Shown here: positions 1-11,309 of the stretch, piece after piece
How the letters are laid out: each line of letters opens with the position of its first letter
Position numbering within the stretch: the first letter of the stretch is position 1
NCBI RefSeq assembly: GCF_022376445.1
Contig: NW_025954961.1
Location: 868,001 to 932,000, forward strand
Direction of reading: 5' to 3'
Length of the DNA: 64,000 nucleotides
Source of the DNA: Fomitopsis serialis
Taxonomy: Eukaryota > Basidiomycota > Agaricomycetes > Polyporales > Fomitopsidaceae
Program-made: the position numbers and the translations under genes
The notes under the pieces: model-generated
Seen by the model: only the letters and a program-made list of their open reading frames with translations
Database searches by the model: none
Told to the model about the DNA's origin: nothing

Positions 1-119
1 ACAATGACTTCCAATAAGAGTGAAACCCGAAAACGTGATGGCGTACGCTTCATGACGATGAAGTCCATGCAAGAATGACCGCGTCTATGACAATGAACAA
101 CCTATGAGACAGCTGCGTG

Positions 120-1656
120 TCATGAGAAACCACGAATCCCTAAGACGTGCCGGACATCGCTTGTAAAGCGAAGTGAATCAAGGACGGGCAGAAGGTCCAG
201 TAACGCCTCGTCGTGCGGGTCATTCGTCCATCCCTCTATGGGTATGCCGTTTGCTGTCGATGCGACGATCAGGGCATTGTCAACCGCGCCAGAGGTTGTC
301 GAAGCTCACCTTCGTTGATACTATAACATACTGGTGAATTGTCTATGAGACAAACTCGGGCCAGGTCTGCTTCGACGACGGACAGGTCTTTTGTGTACGA
401 CCCGCTTGGCAGTTGTGTACATGACTGAGAAACGTCAGCATCAGGATAGCCGGTTTCTGCGCCGCCGACGGACCTCTCTGAAGAACCGATGAGTCAGGAT
501 GCCCCTGCCAGCATCCAACCAGTCAATGACAGGATCGGCATACTCTTGCATAGACGCCGTGAATATAACGAGCGTATACCACGTAGACACCTATTGCCAT
601 CAACGATATTACGTCACTGCGAATCTGAACATGGTACGACTACGAACCTTCCTCAGAAAATAGTCCACAAACGGCCTCTTGTAGACATGGTAGAGCGTAC
701 TACGACCTCCAAGCATGACCTCCACAACATGGCAAGCTCCCTTGTTCTTGTTGGAGCGGCCGTATATACTGAGCCCTAGGAAGCCCGAACCTCCCGACGC
801 CGACAAGATCGGCCTCGACGTTGAGTGGATGAGAGTCTCGTCCAGATCGAGCACGAGGGTCTTGGGTAGATGGAATGGTGTTTTGCGGGCGACGCCGCTG
901 GGTGTAGATGCGCGTGAGGAGGTCCTGGTGTGCGTCGCAGGAATCGTACGGGCGGCTGCCTCGGGATTAGTGGCGGGTGGTTCGGGTATCTCTGAGGGCG
1001 TAAGACCGACGGCAGTGGGCGGGGATTCTGGGGAGATGCTTGCAGACGGGGATTGCGGGGGTTGGGATAATGGTGGTGGGATTGCGGGGGGAAACGTTGG
1101 TTGGCGTAATAATACAGATTTCACGTCCTTACTCTCGTCTTCAGTGTCCTTCTCGTCCTCGTCCTCGCCATCCTCCACGGCCACCTCGTCTGCTACGCAT
1201 GCTTGTTGCTGGCGAGTGATAGATCTCCATGCCGCACAGATAGAGTGCCATAGAAGCAGGAAGAACGCACGAGGTGTATACTGTGGAGGATGCCGCCAGT
1301 AGGAGGACCGGCCTTCTCCGCTGACGAGACGGACGGACGTCGAGATGGAGGCCTCGAGCCCGTTTGGAGGACGCCGAGGGGCGTCGAGGTCCATATTGTA
1401 CGGGCTGATCGGTAGAGGCGACTGCCGGGGACGACAAGGACCGCTTGAGAGCCCACGCCCCCGACGACGAACTACCGGGAAAAGGGACGCGAAATGACTT
1501 CGTCGACCATGTCCTCACTCGCGGAAGCCGGGTCTCCTGCTGACGATCGCCAGCGGCCGAGAGGGAGGGAGGCGATTCTGAGACCGGGGTGGACGGTGGC
1601 GCGCGGGGAGAGGCTAGCACATCGAACTGGCGCGAGAGGTAGGTCAGCGAATTCAT
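120..1656 (-). CDS. NEM1: NEM1/CTDNEP1-type nuclear envelope protein phosphatase
   Basis: This is a HAD-family (FCP1-homology) Ser/Thr phosphatase. In yeast, Nem1 with Spo7 dephosphorylates the lipin Pah1 at the ER/nuclear membrane and so controls triacylglycerol and phospholipid synthesis. The start codon at 1656 opens [18 protein letters not shown] hydrophobic segment ([14 protein letters not shown]) near 1260 would be the membrane anchor, followed by an acidic, Pro-rich linker. The catalytic motif [12 protein letters not shown] lies near 850. An intron (gttcgt...atag) joins YFLRK to [18 protein letters not shown] second (gtccgt...ctcag) joins [14 protein letters not shown] to [16 protein letters not shown] third precedes [18 protein letters not shown] and the end [11 protein letters not shown]. 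Between about 1250 and 1420 the reading frame changes twice without convincing splice sites, so this stretch is unresolved. The phosphatase domain itself is intact. Confidence 0.87.
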
Positions 1657-2658
1657 TTGCGTCGGCGCGACGCCAGAGGACGCTGCGGCGAGCAGAAAGT
1701 GAAGGCAGGCGGTGAGGAAGTGAACGGCGAAAGAAGCGAGAGGAGATGGGGATAGGACGCGGAGATGTCGGCGGGCACTGGCAGGCCAGAAACGCGTGTA
1801 GCGTGATTCCCGCGTGCGCGCCTGGGTCGACTCTGCTGCTGCCATGATCGCCTGCGCTCGCTCGTCGCGTCCTCGACCGTTCACGCTTTATATCGCATCT
1901 CTGCGCTTCAGCCTCTTGGTCAGTCTCCAGCTCCGGTTGGAACATGTCTAACTCCATTCTCGCTATCGCACCTCGCTCACGCCCAGCGTCCAGTGTGCTT
2001 CCCAGGTACTCTGCTTCTCGCATTCTTCAAATCAGCACCTCGTATCGCTGCTTCGGTGTAACCCCCTGCTGAACGTGCACTGCAATCGCGCAGGATCATC
2101 GAACGTGCGAGTCGACCATTGTCTTGATTCTGGCGCTGCCTACGTAGATAACGCGCTTGTGTGAGTACGTCCAATCCACATGTCCTCTCGGACGGTTCAG
2201 TTCTTGACAGCGCCTCGCGGCTTAGCGCGGCGTGCAATGCAGGCCGCCCGTTACTCGAGTCTCGGGACACGGAGTTCAACAGAACGGATCATTAAGCAGA
2301 GATCGAACCGATAGACCGCCACGAGCCGAGTTCAAAATGGTCCTGCATACCTAGGTGGTCATACTGCAACATCACTGGGACAAGGCTGTCCGGATAGTTG
2401 CCATGTCTTGTGCAGATGACAGTCCGAAAACGGTCGACTGCGATGTGTAGCCGTTGGTCAGAATCACTTCCGTTGAAGACCCGCCCGGTGCATGACGGAC
2501 CAACATTTCTGGGGGACGCGCACCGGAACTCTAACACTTCAAAGAAATGAACAGCAAAGCGCTTGGTCATAACTCGACACGGACCGTCAAGCCTGTACAC
2601 ACGTGCACTGAGGTTGCTTGCCCGCGACGTAGGTACAACAGAATAGTCATCGGGACAA
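1657..2658. other. Intergenic, no gene seen
   Basis: This 1 kb lies upstream of NEM1 and downstream of MFS permease A. Its short open frames have no recognisable protein. The minus strand carries a TATA-like gatataaag near 1885-1893, about 230 bp upstream of the NEM1 start. Confidence 0.5.
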
Positions 2659-4567
2659 TCATATCAAGTAACGGAAGCCCTTTTCCGTTATCCCCTTCTC
2701 TCGTTCCTCCTCGTCCATTTGCCGATTCAGCGACTCCAGATGAAGCTTGAATATATAGCTCATGATGATGGCGCACCCGCAAGTGGCAGTACAGATGGCG
2801 TAGGAGTATCTATATGTAGGTCCCCAGTTACTGGGCCATACATACCTGCACGGAATGATCAGTCAATGTCAGGGAGAGTCGATGATGCGACCTCTAAGTA
2901 CTCACGATCCAGCCACGTTCCCGATTTGCGAAAAGGCATTGACCAGCGCTACCGCCACAGCACGTTTAGACGGTGGGCGAGGGAATGAGTTGCTGACCCA
3001 TGTATACATGACCACGAAGCCGGCATATTGTTGCGCCATCAAGAACCTGGAAGCGACATTAGCCAGTTGGCTCACAGAGGACACGCACGTTCAAGGCGGA
3101 GTCTCACAGTGAAATGTATCGAGCCGCGGTGTTCATGGTGCAAATGGAGATGATGAAGCCTACGATGCCTATCGCCCAAGAGATCGTCATATGATAGAAT
3201 CGTTCCTGTGTCCGATCGGAATGGCTGTAAATCTCGTTTGAGTGACCGATATCTTCCGTGATACGATTAGTACTCACCGGGAGTTGACATAGGCGAGGAT
3301 GGCCGCAAGTACGAACGGAGGAGCGCACAACAAGAGCGACACCGTAGAGCTATATCCCAGCGTGGCACTGAGGGTGGGGAAATACGCGTTGAAGCTCAAG
3401 CAAACGACCTGGCTGAGCATAGCGAACGCCATCCACCAGACTTTCCAGTCCGTGATCGCCATCAACAACCCAGCTCCATGCCGGCCCGTTTCCGTTTCCT
3501 GTTCGTCGCCGACACCCGCGTCTTCTTCCATGCGCCGCAGAGCCAGTTGCTTCTCGATGGGACTAAGCCACCGCCCCTTCTCCGTGGCAGGGAAGTCAGG
3601 CAAGATGAAGATCGCGCAGATGGCAAAGAATACGGTTAGAGAACCCTCGATGTAGAACAGCCAGCGCCAGGCAGCATCTCCGAGCTTGCCTTGCATCGTG
3701 TCCAGGATCCCGGAAGCGATGAGGGAGCCGAACGCGTTGCTGATGATGTTGCCGCCATAGAGGATGGCGGTTCGTCTGCCGAGTTCGCTGCGCTTGTACC
3801 ACTTGCTAATAAGGAAGAGCGCACCAGGGAAGAAGGCGGCCTCCATGAAGCCCAGGAAGAACCGCGTCAGTAGTGCGCCGACGAAACTTGAGATATTCCG
3901 TCAGTTCGAGGTAATTCCCGTTCTAGCGCCACTCACTTGTGTGTAATACCTGTCCCGACGGGTTCATTCAGGGGTATATGAAGACATATAGAGCACACTC
4001 ACCCGTCAAGATGGAAAGAACGCCCCAGACAATCATGCAGAACGGAAGATGAAGGGAGGGCTTCCCGACATAATTCAAAATCATGTTCCTGTTGGCATCG
4101 AAATCATTGGACACTGAAGGCCTGATTTGAGGAATGAGAAGCTTACGAAGGTATTTGCATGATGATGTATCCGACATAGAGTATGGACAGCAACGTCGCG
4201 AATTGTTGGCCTTGAAGGTGCAAGTCGGCCTCAAGCCTCTCAGTCGTGCAGCTCTACGGGTGTTTCGTCAGTCATGGCCGGAGCGTCCCGCGAAGCTGTA
4301 GCATTCACGCTGCGTTGTTCCGATCAATCTAATGTAGAACTGTTGAGTGCATATGAAGCCGGGAAATGAGGTACTCACGTAGTTCATATGTAGATGATCA
4401 CCAAGATGAACATCCGGGCATCCAATTTCAAGAGAAGTCTTCTCTCGAGCTTCCTCCGAGCCTCCGCCCCGCCAAACTCGGCGTCCGGGTCCTCCACGCC
4501 CACTTGGACGGACTCGACATCTTCACCTTTTCACGGGGGAATCCAGGTGGAGCTTGGAATCTGACAT
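2659..4567 (-). CDS. MFS permease A (anion:cation symporter, allantoate/nicotinate permease type)
   Basis: This is a 12-TM major facilitator of the ACS family (Dal5/Tna1-like), expected at the plasma membrane and importing an organic anion that cannot be named from sequence. The first-helix region FILVIIYI..NYIDRNN is followed by LLSILYVGYIIMQIPS, GKPSLHLPFCMIVWG, LLTRFFLGFMEAAFFPGALF (intact) and KWYKRSELGRRTAIL. The C-terminal half has FPRPPSKRAVAVALVNAFSQ, and the protein ends TEKGFRYLI. About eight short introns share positions with permease B (8639-10579). Two single-base frame changes interrupt the first exon, one at TTTT 4528-4531 and one at 4384-4388, just before the first intron; correcting each restores similarity to permease B. 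Start 4567 is preferred over an upstream ATG at 4609 because the TATA element at 4621-4630 is too close to the latter. Confidence 0.85.
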
Positions 4568-4620
4568 GGCCGCAGCGGCGGTACCGAGGTCGACGGTCCT
4601 ATCGTCCATAGGCGACCTAT

Positions 4621-4630
4621 GTTTATATAG
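4621..4630 (-). promoter_or_regulatory. TATA element of MFS permease A
   Basis: The minus strand reads ctatataaac, 54-63 bp upstream of the chosen start codon at 4567. This is a reasonable distance for a TATA box and short 5' leader. Confidence 0.5.
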
Positions 4631-5266
4631 TGAAGGAGCAGCGGCCCACCGTCTCCGGAGGCTTATGTCGCGTGCAGCTTCTGAGCATATATGTTGTCCC
4701 TTGGTCACCAGACCCATGAACCCCGGACGCTGTGGAGAATGCGCCCCGGACAAGCCTGTACTCGTGGACTGATGAGCGGTGTCTAGTACAGATCTGCTTG
4801 GACTATACCTCGGCGATAAGCATGCTATGCCAGCTCGGCCCACTCTCCGGAGAAGTCGATCTGCGTAGTCCTGTTACAGTGCCAACTGACGCGTCCACCG
4901 GATCTGCGAATTTCATTGATAGGGCGACCTACAGCGTCAGTTTGGAGGAGGAGGCTGAAAATCTCAGCAGTCAGTAAATGCTTCAGTGATCGACGCAGCC
5001 CGATGGGAGTTGTTCACATGAGCCAGCTCAAAGCTGGGCATCAACGACGTCTCTTTCCATTTCGGGACACCACAGCTCGGCGTTGCGCGCACGTGACCGA
5101 CGCGAACGTTGTTTACGCGTGCGAACGCGCACCGCGCCAGGCGGGCGCTTCTTCCCGAGCCCGAGCAGGCCCTCTCGTCCACCAGCCCCGCCGCATGCCC
5201 GCCCTCCTCCCATAACATATCTCGTCACGGCCAGGAGAAGATTTGTTTCAAAGAAGTCTTGAGATT
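4631..5266. promoter_or_regulatory. Divergent intergenic region, permease A / RING gene
   Basis: About 640 bp separate the minus-strand permease from the plus-strand RING gene. No coding exon is supported. The 3' half (5090-5220) is GC-rich and probably carries the RING-gene promoter and leader. Confidence 0.4.
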
Positions 5267-6378
5267 ATGGCACACTCGATGGAGTTCCTCACGCTGGGCG
5301 AACGGGTCGAACACGCGATTGCAGCGCTTCCGACGCTGAGCAAAGAGGAGATCCCGCTAGACGACGCGTGCCCAATCTGCCTCCAGGGCTTCGGGGCCAT
5401 ATATGAAGGGAAGGCACAGGAGGAGGTCGCGGCTGATAATGGGCTCCCGAACGGGACAGACCCGGAAGAGCACAGGGGCGTGACAAAGCTGAGCGGGTGC
5501 GGGCATGTCTTTTGCAGATTCGAGTAAGCGTTGTGCTCTGTCTAGCTCTGCCAATACTGACAAGGAGTTTTAGCTTGATAGAATGGATACGTGGCTGGGT
5601 ACGTGTCTTCTGCTACTACCGCCGCGGCATCATGTCTCATTGTCGTCGATGGACAGCACGGAACCTGTCCCGCCTGCCGCGCAGAGTTCGCGAACATCCG
5701 GCCTCCGTCCTACTCGGAGGACGGCTCCTCCGACGGGATACGTGCCCAATGATGACGAGACGAGGACGACCTCGACGAAGACGACGGGTTCATGGACACG
5801 GACGGTTCGACGCCGAGGGGGAGGACTACGACCTCGACTTCGACCTCGACGGCGACGAGGTCGACCTGGCCGCGGACGTGAACGCTTTATTGGGCGGCGG
5901 GGGCGCAAGGGGCCATGAGGGATAGATTGGCTGCGGACGTGGATCGTTCATGGCGCTCTTTGGGAGCGGGCGGAACCCACCGCGATACCCCCCGGAGGTT
6001 ACCTGGCAGCGGATGCGAATGCCTTTATGCGAGAGTACACCGCGGGCAGGAACAGAGACGGCTCGGAGGCGGAGGTGTCGCAGGCCTAAACGCGGATGTT
6101 GGGACGACGTGGTTGAGGACAGGGCGATGTGGGAGCGCGGAGGACGAGGCGATGGAGAATTGGGGACTTAGCCATAGCGATGGAGACGCGTCGGAGAGCC
6201 TGTCGGAGGGGAGCTTTTGGTAGCATGGAGGATGACATGATGTGCAGGATGATGGTATGTCTACCTTCCGTCTCTCTTGTCTGTCTCGTGTGGATTCTAA
6301 CATACTGTCATTACAGCTGCTGCAGTCGCGGAGCCAGGCTCGCCCTCGGCCGAAGTCCCAGAAGCGGAGACAAAATAG
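5267..6378 (+). CDS. RING-finger protein with acidic C-terminus (frame broken at several points)
   Basis: This is a putative E3 ubiquitin ligase. The protein opens MAHSMEFLTLGERVEHAIAA at 5267. The RING first half is DDACPICLQGFG, an inserted linker follows, then CGHVFCR. A phase-2 intron (gtaagc...ttttag) leads to LIEWIRGW, and a second intron (gtacgtg...ggacag) to HGTCPACRAEF, completing the zinc ligands C-x2-C...C-x-H-x2-C...C-x2-C. Downstream the peptide is acidic and low in complexity (for example DEDDGFMDTDG and DYDLDFDLDGDEVDLAADV), with three related segments LAADVNALL, LAADVDRFM and LAADANAFM. It probably ends after a last intron (gtatgt...ttacag at about 6254-6315) with AAAVAEPGSPSAEVPEAETK. 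Roughly eight single-base frame changes between 5735 and 6250 must be assumed for one continuous product. The RING part is secure; the tail and end are tentative. Confidence 0.65.
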
Positions 6379-6524
6379 AGAGACAAAGGGTTCATACTGC
6401 AGGAGGATCAAAACACGGAGTCAATTATTCATCGTATTGTATATACCACAAGCATCGGTCTGTCCCACTAGGTTGCCATCATCCATAGTTCTGTTTGTAT
6501 TCTACAGCAATATTGGCTATTCCA

Positions 6525-8213
6525 TCATGCATTCCCGCCCGCAATCCGTAAGGCAGCGAGGGCCTCCTCGACCAGCTTGCTCTCCTTCTCCCGCCACACG
6601 CCAGTGAACTTGCCGCTCCAGCGACCCTTGCCGCCGCCCTTGACGTTCAGCTTCGCCTTGAGCGCGTCCCCCGCCTCCTTCACCTTCCCCTCGTCCGAGC
6701 CGAACACGAGCACCACGCTCGTGCTCGTCGCCGTCTGCACAGAGGGCGACGACGAGAGCACGACGAGGTACGGCGGCACGTCCGCACGCGCAGCGACTTC
6801 CTTCGCAAATGCCATCGAGATCGCATTCAAGAACGCCAGCGGGTTCGCCGCGTCGTCCGTCCGATGTCTATGCACAGCAGGCCCCTCGCTCCCCGCACCC
6901 ACCACCGCGCCAACGAGGTCCCTCGCGAGCAGCCCCGCAAGCTCGGCCTCGACGTCCTCCGCGCGCCTCGTCCCGCGCTTGCGCTCCTCCACGACCTGCA
7001 CGACGCGCTCGGGGACCTGCGACGGCCCGCAGCTGAGCGTGCCCGCGGTGTGCGCGAGGAGCGCATGCGTGGTGCCGAGGTGGTGCAGCAGCCGCGGGCC
7101 CGCGAAGAAGTAGAGCCGTGCGGAGGTCGTGCTCGCGCGCGCGAGCGACTCCGTGTGCGGGACGACGAAGAGCTGGAGGTTGTGGATGGTGGGCATGTGC
7201 GTGCCGCAGCAGCTGGAATGACGGGTAGGTTAGCGGCGGTGGTTAGGCGAGGAGGGGGGACATACGGACTGCGGTCGACGCCGTCGATGATCACGGTACG
7301 CATGATGCCGCCGGTGTAGTCGCGGGGAGGGCCTTCCCGATGTTGCGCCCGTTTTGGAGCGTTTCTTGTTCGGGGCTGTTCTCGCTGTGCAGCTCTTCTA
7401 CCTCGACGTGCACGCTGCGGCCCTCGAAGACGAGCCGGTTGGCCTCCTCCTGCACGGATGCGATCTCGTCCGTGCTCATGCTGCGAGATATCTCGACGTA
7501 GCTTGGCGTGGGCCATGCCGTGAGCGACCACGAGAGCGTGGGTATGTTGCGCGAGTCCAGCACCGCTGAGAGCAAGTGCTGCGACGTGTGCATGCACGTC
7601 TACACCGGGGCGAGCCATTAGTGGGTGGCAAAAGAAACAGAAGATAATACGATCTTACGTGGTCAAGTCGGCGTTTCCAGCCGTCTTCTCCCAGTGCAAC
7701 GCCGACCCTTGCGCCGGGGGAAAACGCGAGCAGCGCAGCATCAGCACTTTGATCCTTCGACCTGACATAGTGCACGGCATGACCTCCGTGTCGTTTGACT
7801 TCGATGACGTCCCACACATCGCCGTCTGAGCTTGTGAGGAGACCGACATCGGAGGGCTGCCCACCGCCTTCAGGGAATATGACGGTGTCGTGTAGGATGA
7901 CTTCGATAAGAGGTTCGGACGGAGCAGGAGGCGCCTTCTCCTTCTTGCTCTTCCGTCCGTTGGAGGGCGGTGTAGGTGCCTGAGAGACTGTCGCGCTCAC
8001 TACGGTTGTAGCGAGTTCACGCAGAAGCGGATCGCCTGGGGACGATTGAGCCTACCGTCGATCACAAGCAGAGCGGGCTCACACACGCTGGCACGCGAGC
8101 AGTCCGACGGGGATGGAGACCTTGTTGTCGGAGGGCACCTGGAGGGTCGGTGAGACGATGCGGTGGTAGGTGGGCGGGGTGACTGGAGGAAGGAGGACAG
8201 CAGCGGCAGCCAT
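6525..8213 (-). CDS. AlaX/AARSD1-type alanyl-tRNA editing protein
   Basis: This is a free-standing trans-editing hydrolase that removes Ser or Gly mischarged onto tRNA-Ala, related to the editing domain of alanyl-tRNA synthetase and to human AARSD1. Exon 1 encodes MAAAAVLLPPVTPPTYHRIV..VGLLACQ, and an intron (gtgtgtg...ccccag) leads to RDPLLRELATTVVSATVSQ. The beta-barrel region carries HDTVIFPEGGGQPSDVG. The zinc-binding site is visible as MHTSQHLLSAVL (H-x3-H) near 7590 and CCGTHMPTIH (C-x3-H) near 7200. The C-terminal alpha/beta region has DVPPYLVVLSSSPSVQTATS and a glycine-lysine-rich end, VKGGGKGRWSGKFTGVW. One base appears to be missing near 7320-7324, between KALPA and DYTGGIMRTVIIDGV. 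It shares a 425 bp divergent promoter region with permease B. Confidence 0.88.
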
Positions 8214-8638
8214 GCTGGTCGATGAGGGTGGAAGCGAAGACACGTACGATCGGGATCTGGGACGATCGAGCAGGCGTTTGATGGCGCGTCACGGCTCGGG
8301 CCAGCGGGAGGCGCACCGACGATTAGCCGGGGATGAGCGCCCCCGAGAGGTCGTTCTGCCAGCCTGCTGCCAGGTGCGCCGCCTCCCCATGGGCCGGACT
8401 TTCTGCCCCGGCCTGCCTGCCCCGCCCCCGCATGGCACCAGCCTCCCCGGCTCTGCTCCTCCGTGCTTGGCTTCCCTCCTGGTGGCTGGCAGGCTGCTGC
8501 ATTGCTCCTTGATCGTTCATCCGGCGCAGACGCCGTGCGCGCGATAAAACCAGAGCCCCGTCCGTGCGGCGATAGCCAGCGCATCTCTGCTCTCCCCGCC
8601 GCGACGCGTGCTCTGCCGACGTGACACCTCCACCCGTT
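8214..8638. promoter_or_regulatory. Divergent promoter region, AlaX gene / MFS permease B
   Basis: These 425 bp lie between two opposed start codons. They are GC-rich with open frames on both strands but no recognisable protein, and no clear TATA element is visible. Confidence 0.5.
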
Positions 8639-10579
8639 ATGTCCGCCCCGGAGGTCAAGAAAGTCGGCGTGTCGGAGCTCGAAGACATTGAGCACCAGCA
8701 GCCGCAGCTCCTCGCGAACGACGCGGATGAGGAGTTTGGCGGTACGGAGGAGCGCAAGAAGCTCGAGAAGAAGCTGCTCAGGAAACTCGACCTCCGACTG
8801 TCCATCCTCATTGTCATCTACATCCTCAACTACGTGCGCGCCTTGCCAATGCTTCTGGATCGTCATGATCGACTGACATACCCTTGACGCGCAGATTGAC
8901 AGGAATAACGCGTCGTGAGTGACGTCTGTGCGAGAAGATCACTTATCTTGAATGCTCAGCGAATCTGCAGAGCCGCGAGGCTACGTGGGTTCGAGGACGA
9001 CCTCCATCTCAAGGGCCAGGAGTTTAACACGCTCCTGAGCATCCTCTATGTCGGCTACATTCTCATGCAGGTTCCCTCGTGAGTCATCCACCTTTTCGTC
9101 GAGTTCCTTGTGCTGACGCACAAACAGGAATATGCTACTCAACTACATGGGTCGACCTTCCATCTACCTGCCCTGCTGCATGATGGTCTGGGGGATGATA
9201 TCCTGCCTTACAGGAGTCACTACAAAGTGTGTGCACCCTCAAATGTCTCTGTCCATATCCCGCTGAACGTCCTGCTAGCTTCATCGGTGCGCTCATGACG
9301 AGATTCTTCCTCGGCTTCGTGGAGGCTGCGTTCTTCCCTGGGCCCTCTTCCTCTTGTCCAAGTGGTACAAACGCTCTGAGCTCGGCGTGCGCACCGCCGT
9401 GCTCTCGTGCGGCAGTCTCATCAGCAATGCATTTGGAACCTTGATCGCCTCCGGTATCCTCGATGGCATGGATGGCAGGCTCGGACACTCCGCCTGGAGG
9501 TTAGTACGACTCCTGCGTCAACAGTGATGTCGAGAGCTCGCGGCTGATCGAGCGACCCATCCCCGCAGATGGCTCTTCTTCATCGAAGGCGCGCTCACGA
9601 TCTTCGTCGCGGCCTGCGCGATCTTCGTGCTCCCCGACTTCCCCTCGACGTCGCACGGGTGGCTCAGCGCGCTCGAGGTGCGCCTCGCCGAGAAGCGCAT
9701 GGTCGAGGACGTCGGCGTCTCGGACGAGACCGCGGACGCCGCGCAGAGCAGCCAGGTCGCGGGGCTGCGGATGGCGCTCACGGACTGGAAGGTGTGGTGC
9801 CTCGCGCTCGCGCTGACGAGCATGGTCATCTCGCTCTCGTTCAACGCGTTCTTCCCGACGCTGAGCGCGACGATGGGGTATTCGAGGACGGTCACGCTGC
9901 TGCTGTGCGCGCCGCCGTGGGGGTTCGCGACGTTGGTCGCGTTTGCGGTGACGAGGTGCGTGTGCCGGCGGTACCTGTGGAACGTACGGCTGTGGCTCAC
10001 TGTATATTTTGCTCCTTTCTTGCAGGCATTCTGATAAAGTCGGAGACCGGTTCTGGCACATCGCCATCCCACTGGTATTCGGCATCGTAGGCTTCGTGAT
10101 CGCGGCGAGCACGATGAACACGGCTGCGCACTACGTCTCATTGTCAGTCGTTCTCTGCATGCTCGCGGCACCTCTAAGCAACCTCGTCTACAGGTTTTTG
10201 ATGGCGCAGTCCTACGCCGCATTCATCACCTTCCTCGCCTGGGTGAGCAACTCGATCCCGCGCCCGCCCGCGAAGCGCGCCGTCGCGCTCGCCTTCATCA
10301 ACGCGTTCTCGCAGCTCGGGAACGTCGCCGGCTCGTAAGCACTCCTCCCTCCTCTTGGTGTTACCCGCCATGGCTGACCCCTCGTGTCCTGATAGATACG
10401 TATGGCCGACAGGATGGGGCCCGTCCTACCGCTACTCGTACGCGATATGTATCGCGACGAACGGGTTCTGCATACTGGTGTGCTACGCGTTCAAGCGCCA
10501 TCTGGAGCAGCTCAACAGGCGGTTTGAAAAGCGGGAGCAGGAAGAGGGCCTGCCGAAGGGTTTCCGCTACTTGACATGA
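8639..10579 (+). CDS. MFS permease B (anion:cation symporter, allantoate/nicotinate permease type)
   Basis: This is the second ACS-family permease, a paralogue of the gene at 2659-4567 and opposite in strand. The start opens MSAPEVKKVGVSELEDIEHQ. The core then runs LSILIVIYILNY, IDRNNAS, RGFEDDLHLKGQEF, LLSILYVGYILMQVPS, MGRPSIYLPCCMMVW, MTRFFLGFVEAAFFPG and KWYKRSELGVRTAVLSCG, then SAWR. The second half has LTDWKVWCLALALTSMVI, NSIPRPPAKRAVALAFINAF and the end GLPKGFRYLT. Introns are canonical and match permease A in position. One G is missing in the run at 9340-9342 (between FFPG and ALFLLSK), which would truncate the product if real. The substrate cannot be predicted beyond a small organic anion. 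Location is expected to be the plasma membrane. Confidence 0.88.
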
Positions 10580-11309
10580 CCGTGCCAGAGCATGACGTGT
10601 ACTCGATGATATTCATGCCCTTCCAAAGTTACTCTACGGTTACGACTGCACGCACAATGTATTATTACCCGCACTACAACTGGTTAAGAGTCTAGGGCCT
10701 TGGCTACCCTCTATGTGCACAATCCCGAGGTTTGATGACCGAGTCTAATCTGGCCAAGATCTGCCAAGATCCCGGACCGATACAGCAGAAGACTTACCAC
10801 ATTTGGCAGGTCACCTTCCGGATTAGTCGGTGGCGGCCGGGTGTTGATACAATTGTCATGTCGCGCGACGAGGGCTACAGATTCCCCAACAACAAGCCGT
10901 CCATACGCGTCATGCCTGCGGAAGACCGAAGTATGATCGCATAGGGTAGTGCCCCAAAACCGGACCGATGCAGCCCGCTCTAAATCCCAGGAACGCCAGT
11001 CGCAGAACGCAGAGGACCCATCGCACTTGGTGGATGTCGCATCGAACAGCCCGAGGAGCTGCCGACGGACTCAGGGCGGTGGGCGGCGGAGGGCACTTGG
11101 GAGGCGGCAGACTGATAGCCTCGGGGATTTCTCGGACACAGCGCGCGAGTGCCCCTCCCGGCTGCCCTCCGCCGGCGCGTCCACCCGTCTGCTGACCCTC
11201 CCCTACATCGATGCGCGACCGTTATAATGCGCAGGCCGTGGGTCGCCCGGTCTCTGCGCGCTCTGTCACAGTGTTGATCTGCGTCTTGTATCTGAGTATC
11301 TGCATTGAC
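10580..11309. other. Intergenic, no gene seen
   Basis: This 730 bp lies between the permease B stop and the beta-mannosidase start. Open frames of up to 170 aa on the minus strand resemble no known protein. A ttataatg at 11222-11229 sits about 80 bp upstream of the chosen mannosidase start. Confidence 0.4.

Noticed and set aside
4568..4609. Upstream start codon for MFS permease A at 4609
   Set aside because: The TATA element at 4621-4630 would then lie 12-21 bp from the ATG. The next ATG at 4567 fits better and aligns with permease B.
8000..8866. 288-codon minus-strand open frame upstream of the AlaX gene
   Set aside because: It runs across the divergent promoter and the first exons of two real genes in a different frame. 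It is an effect of GC-rich sequence.
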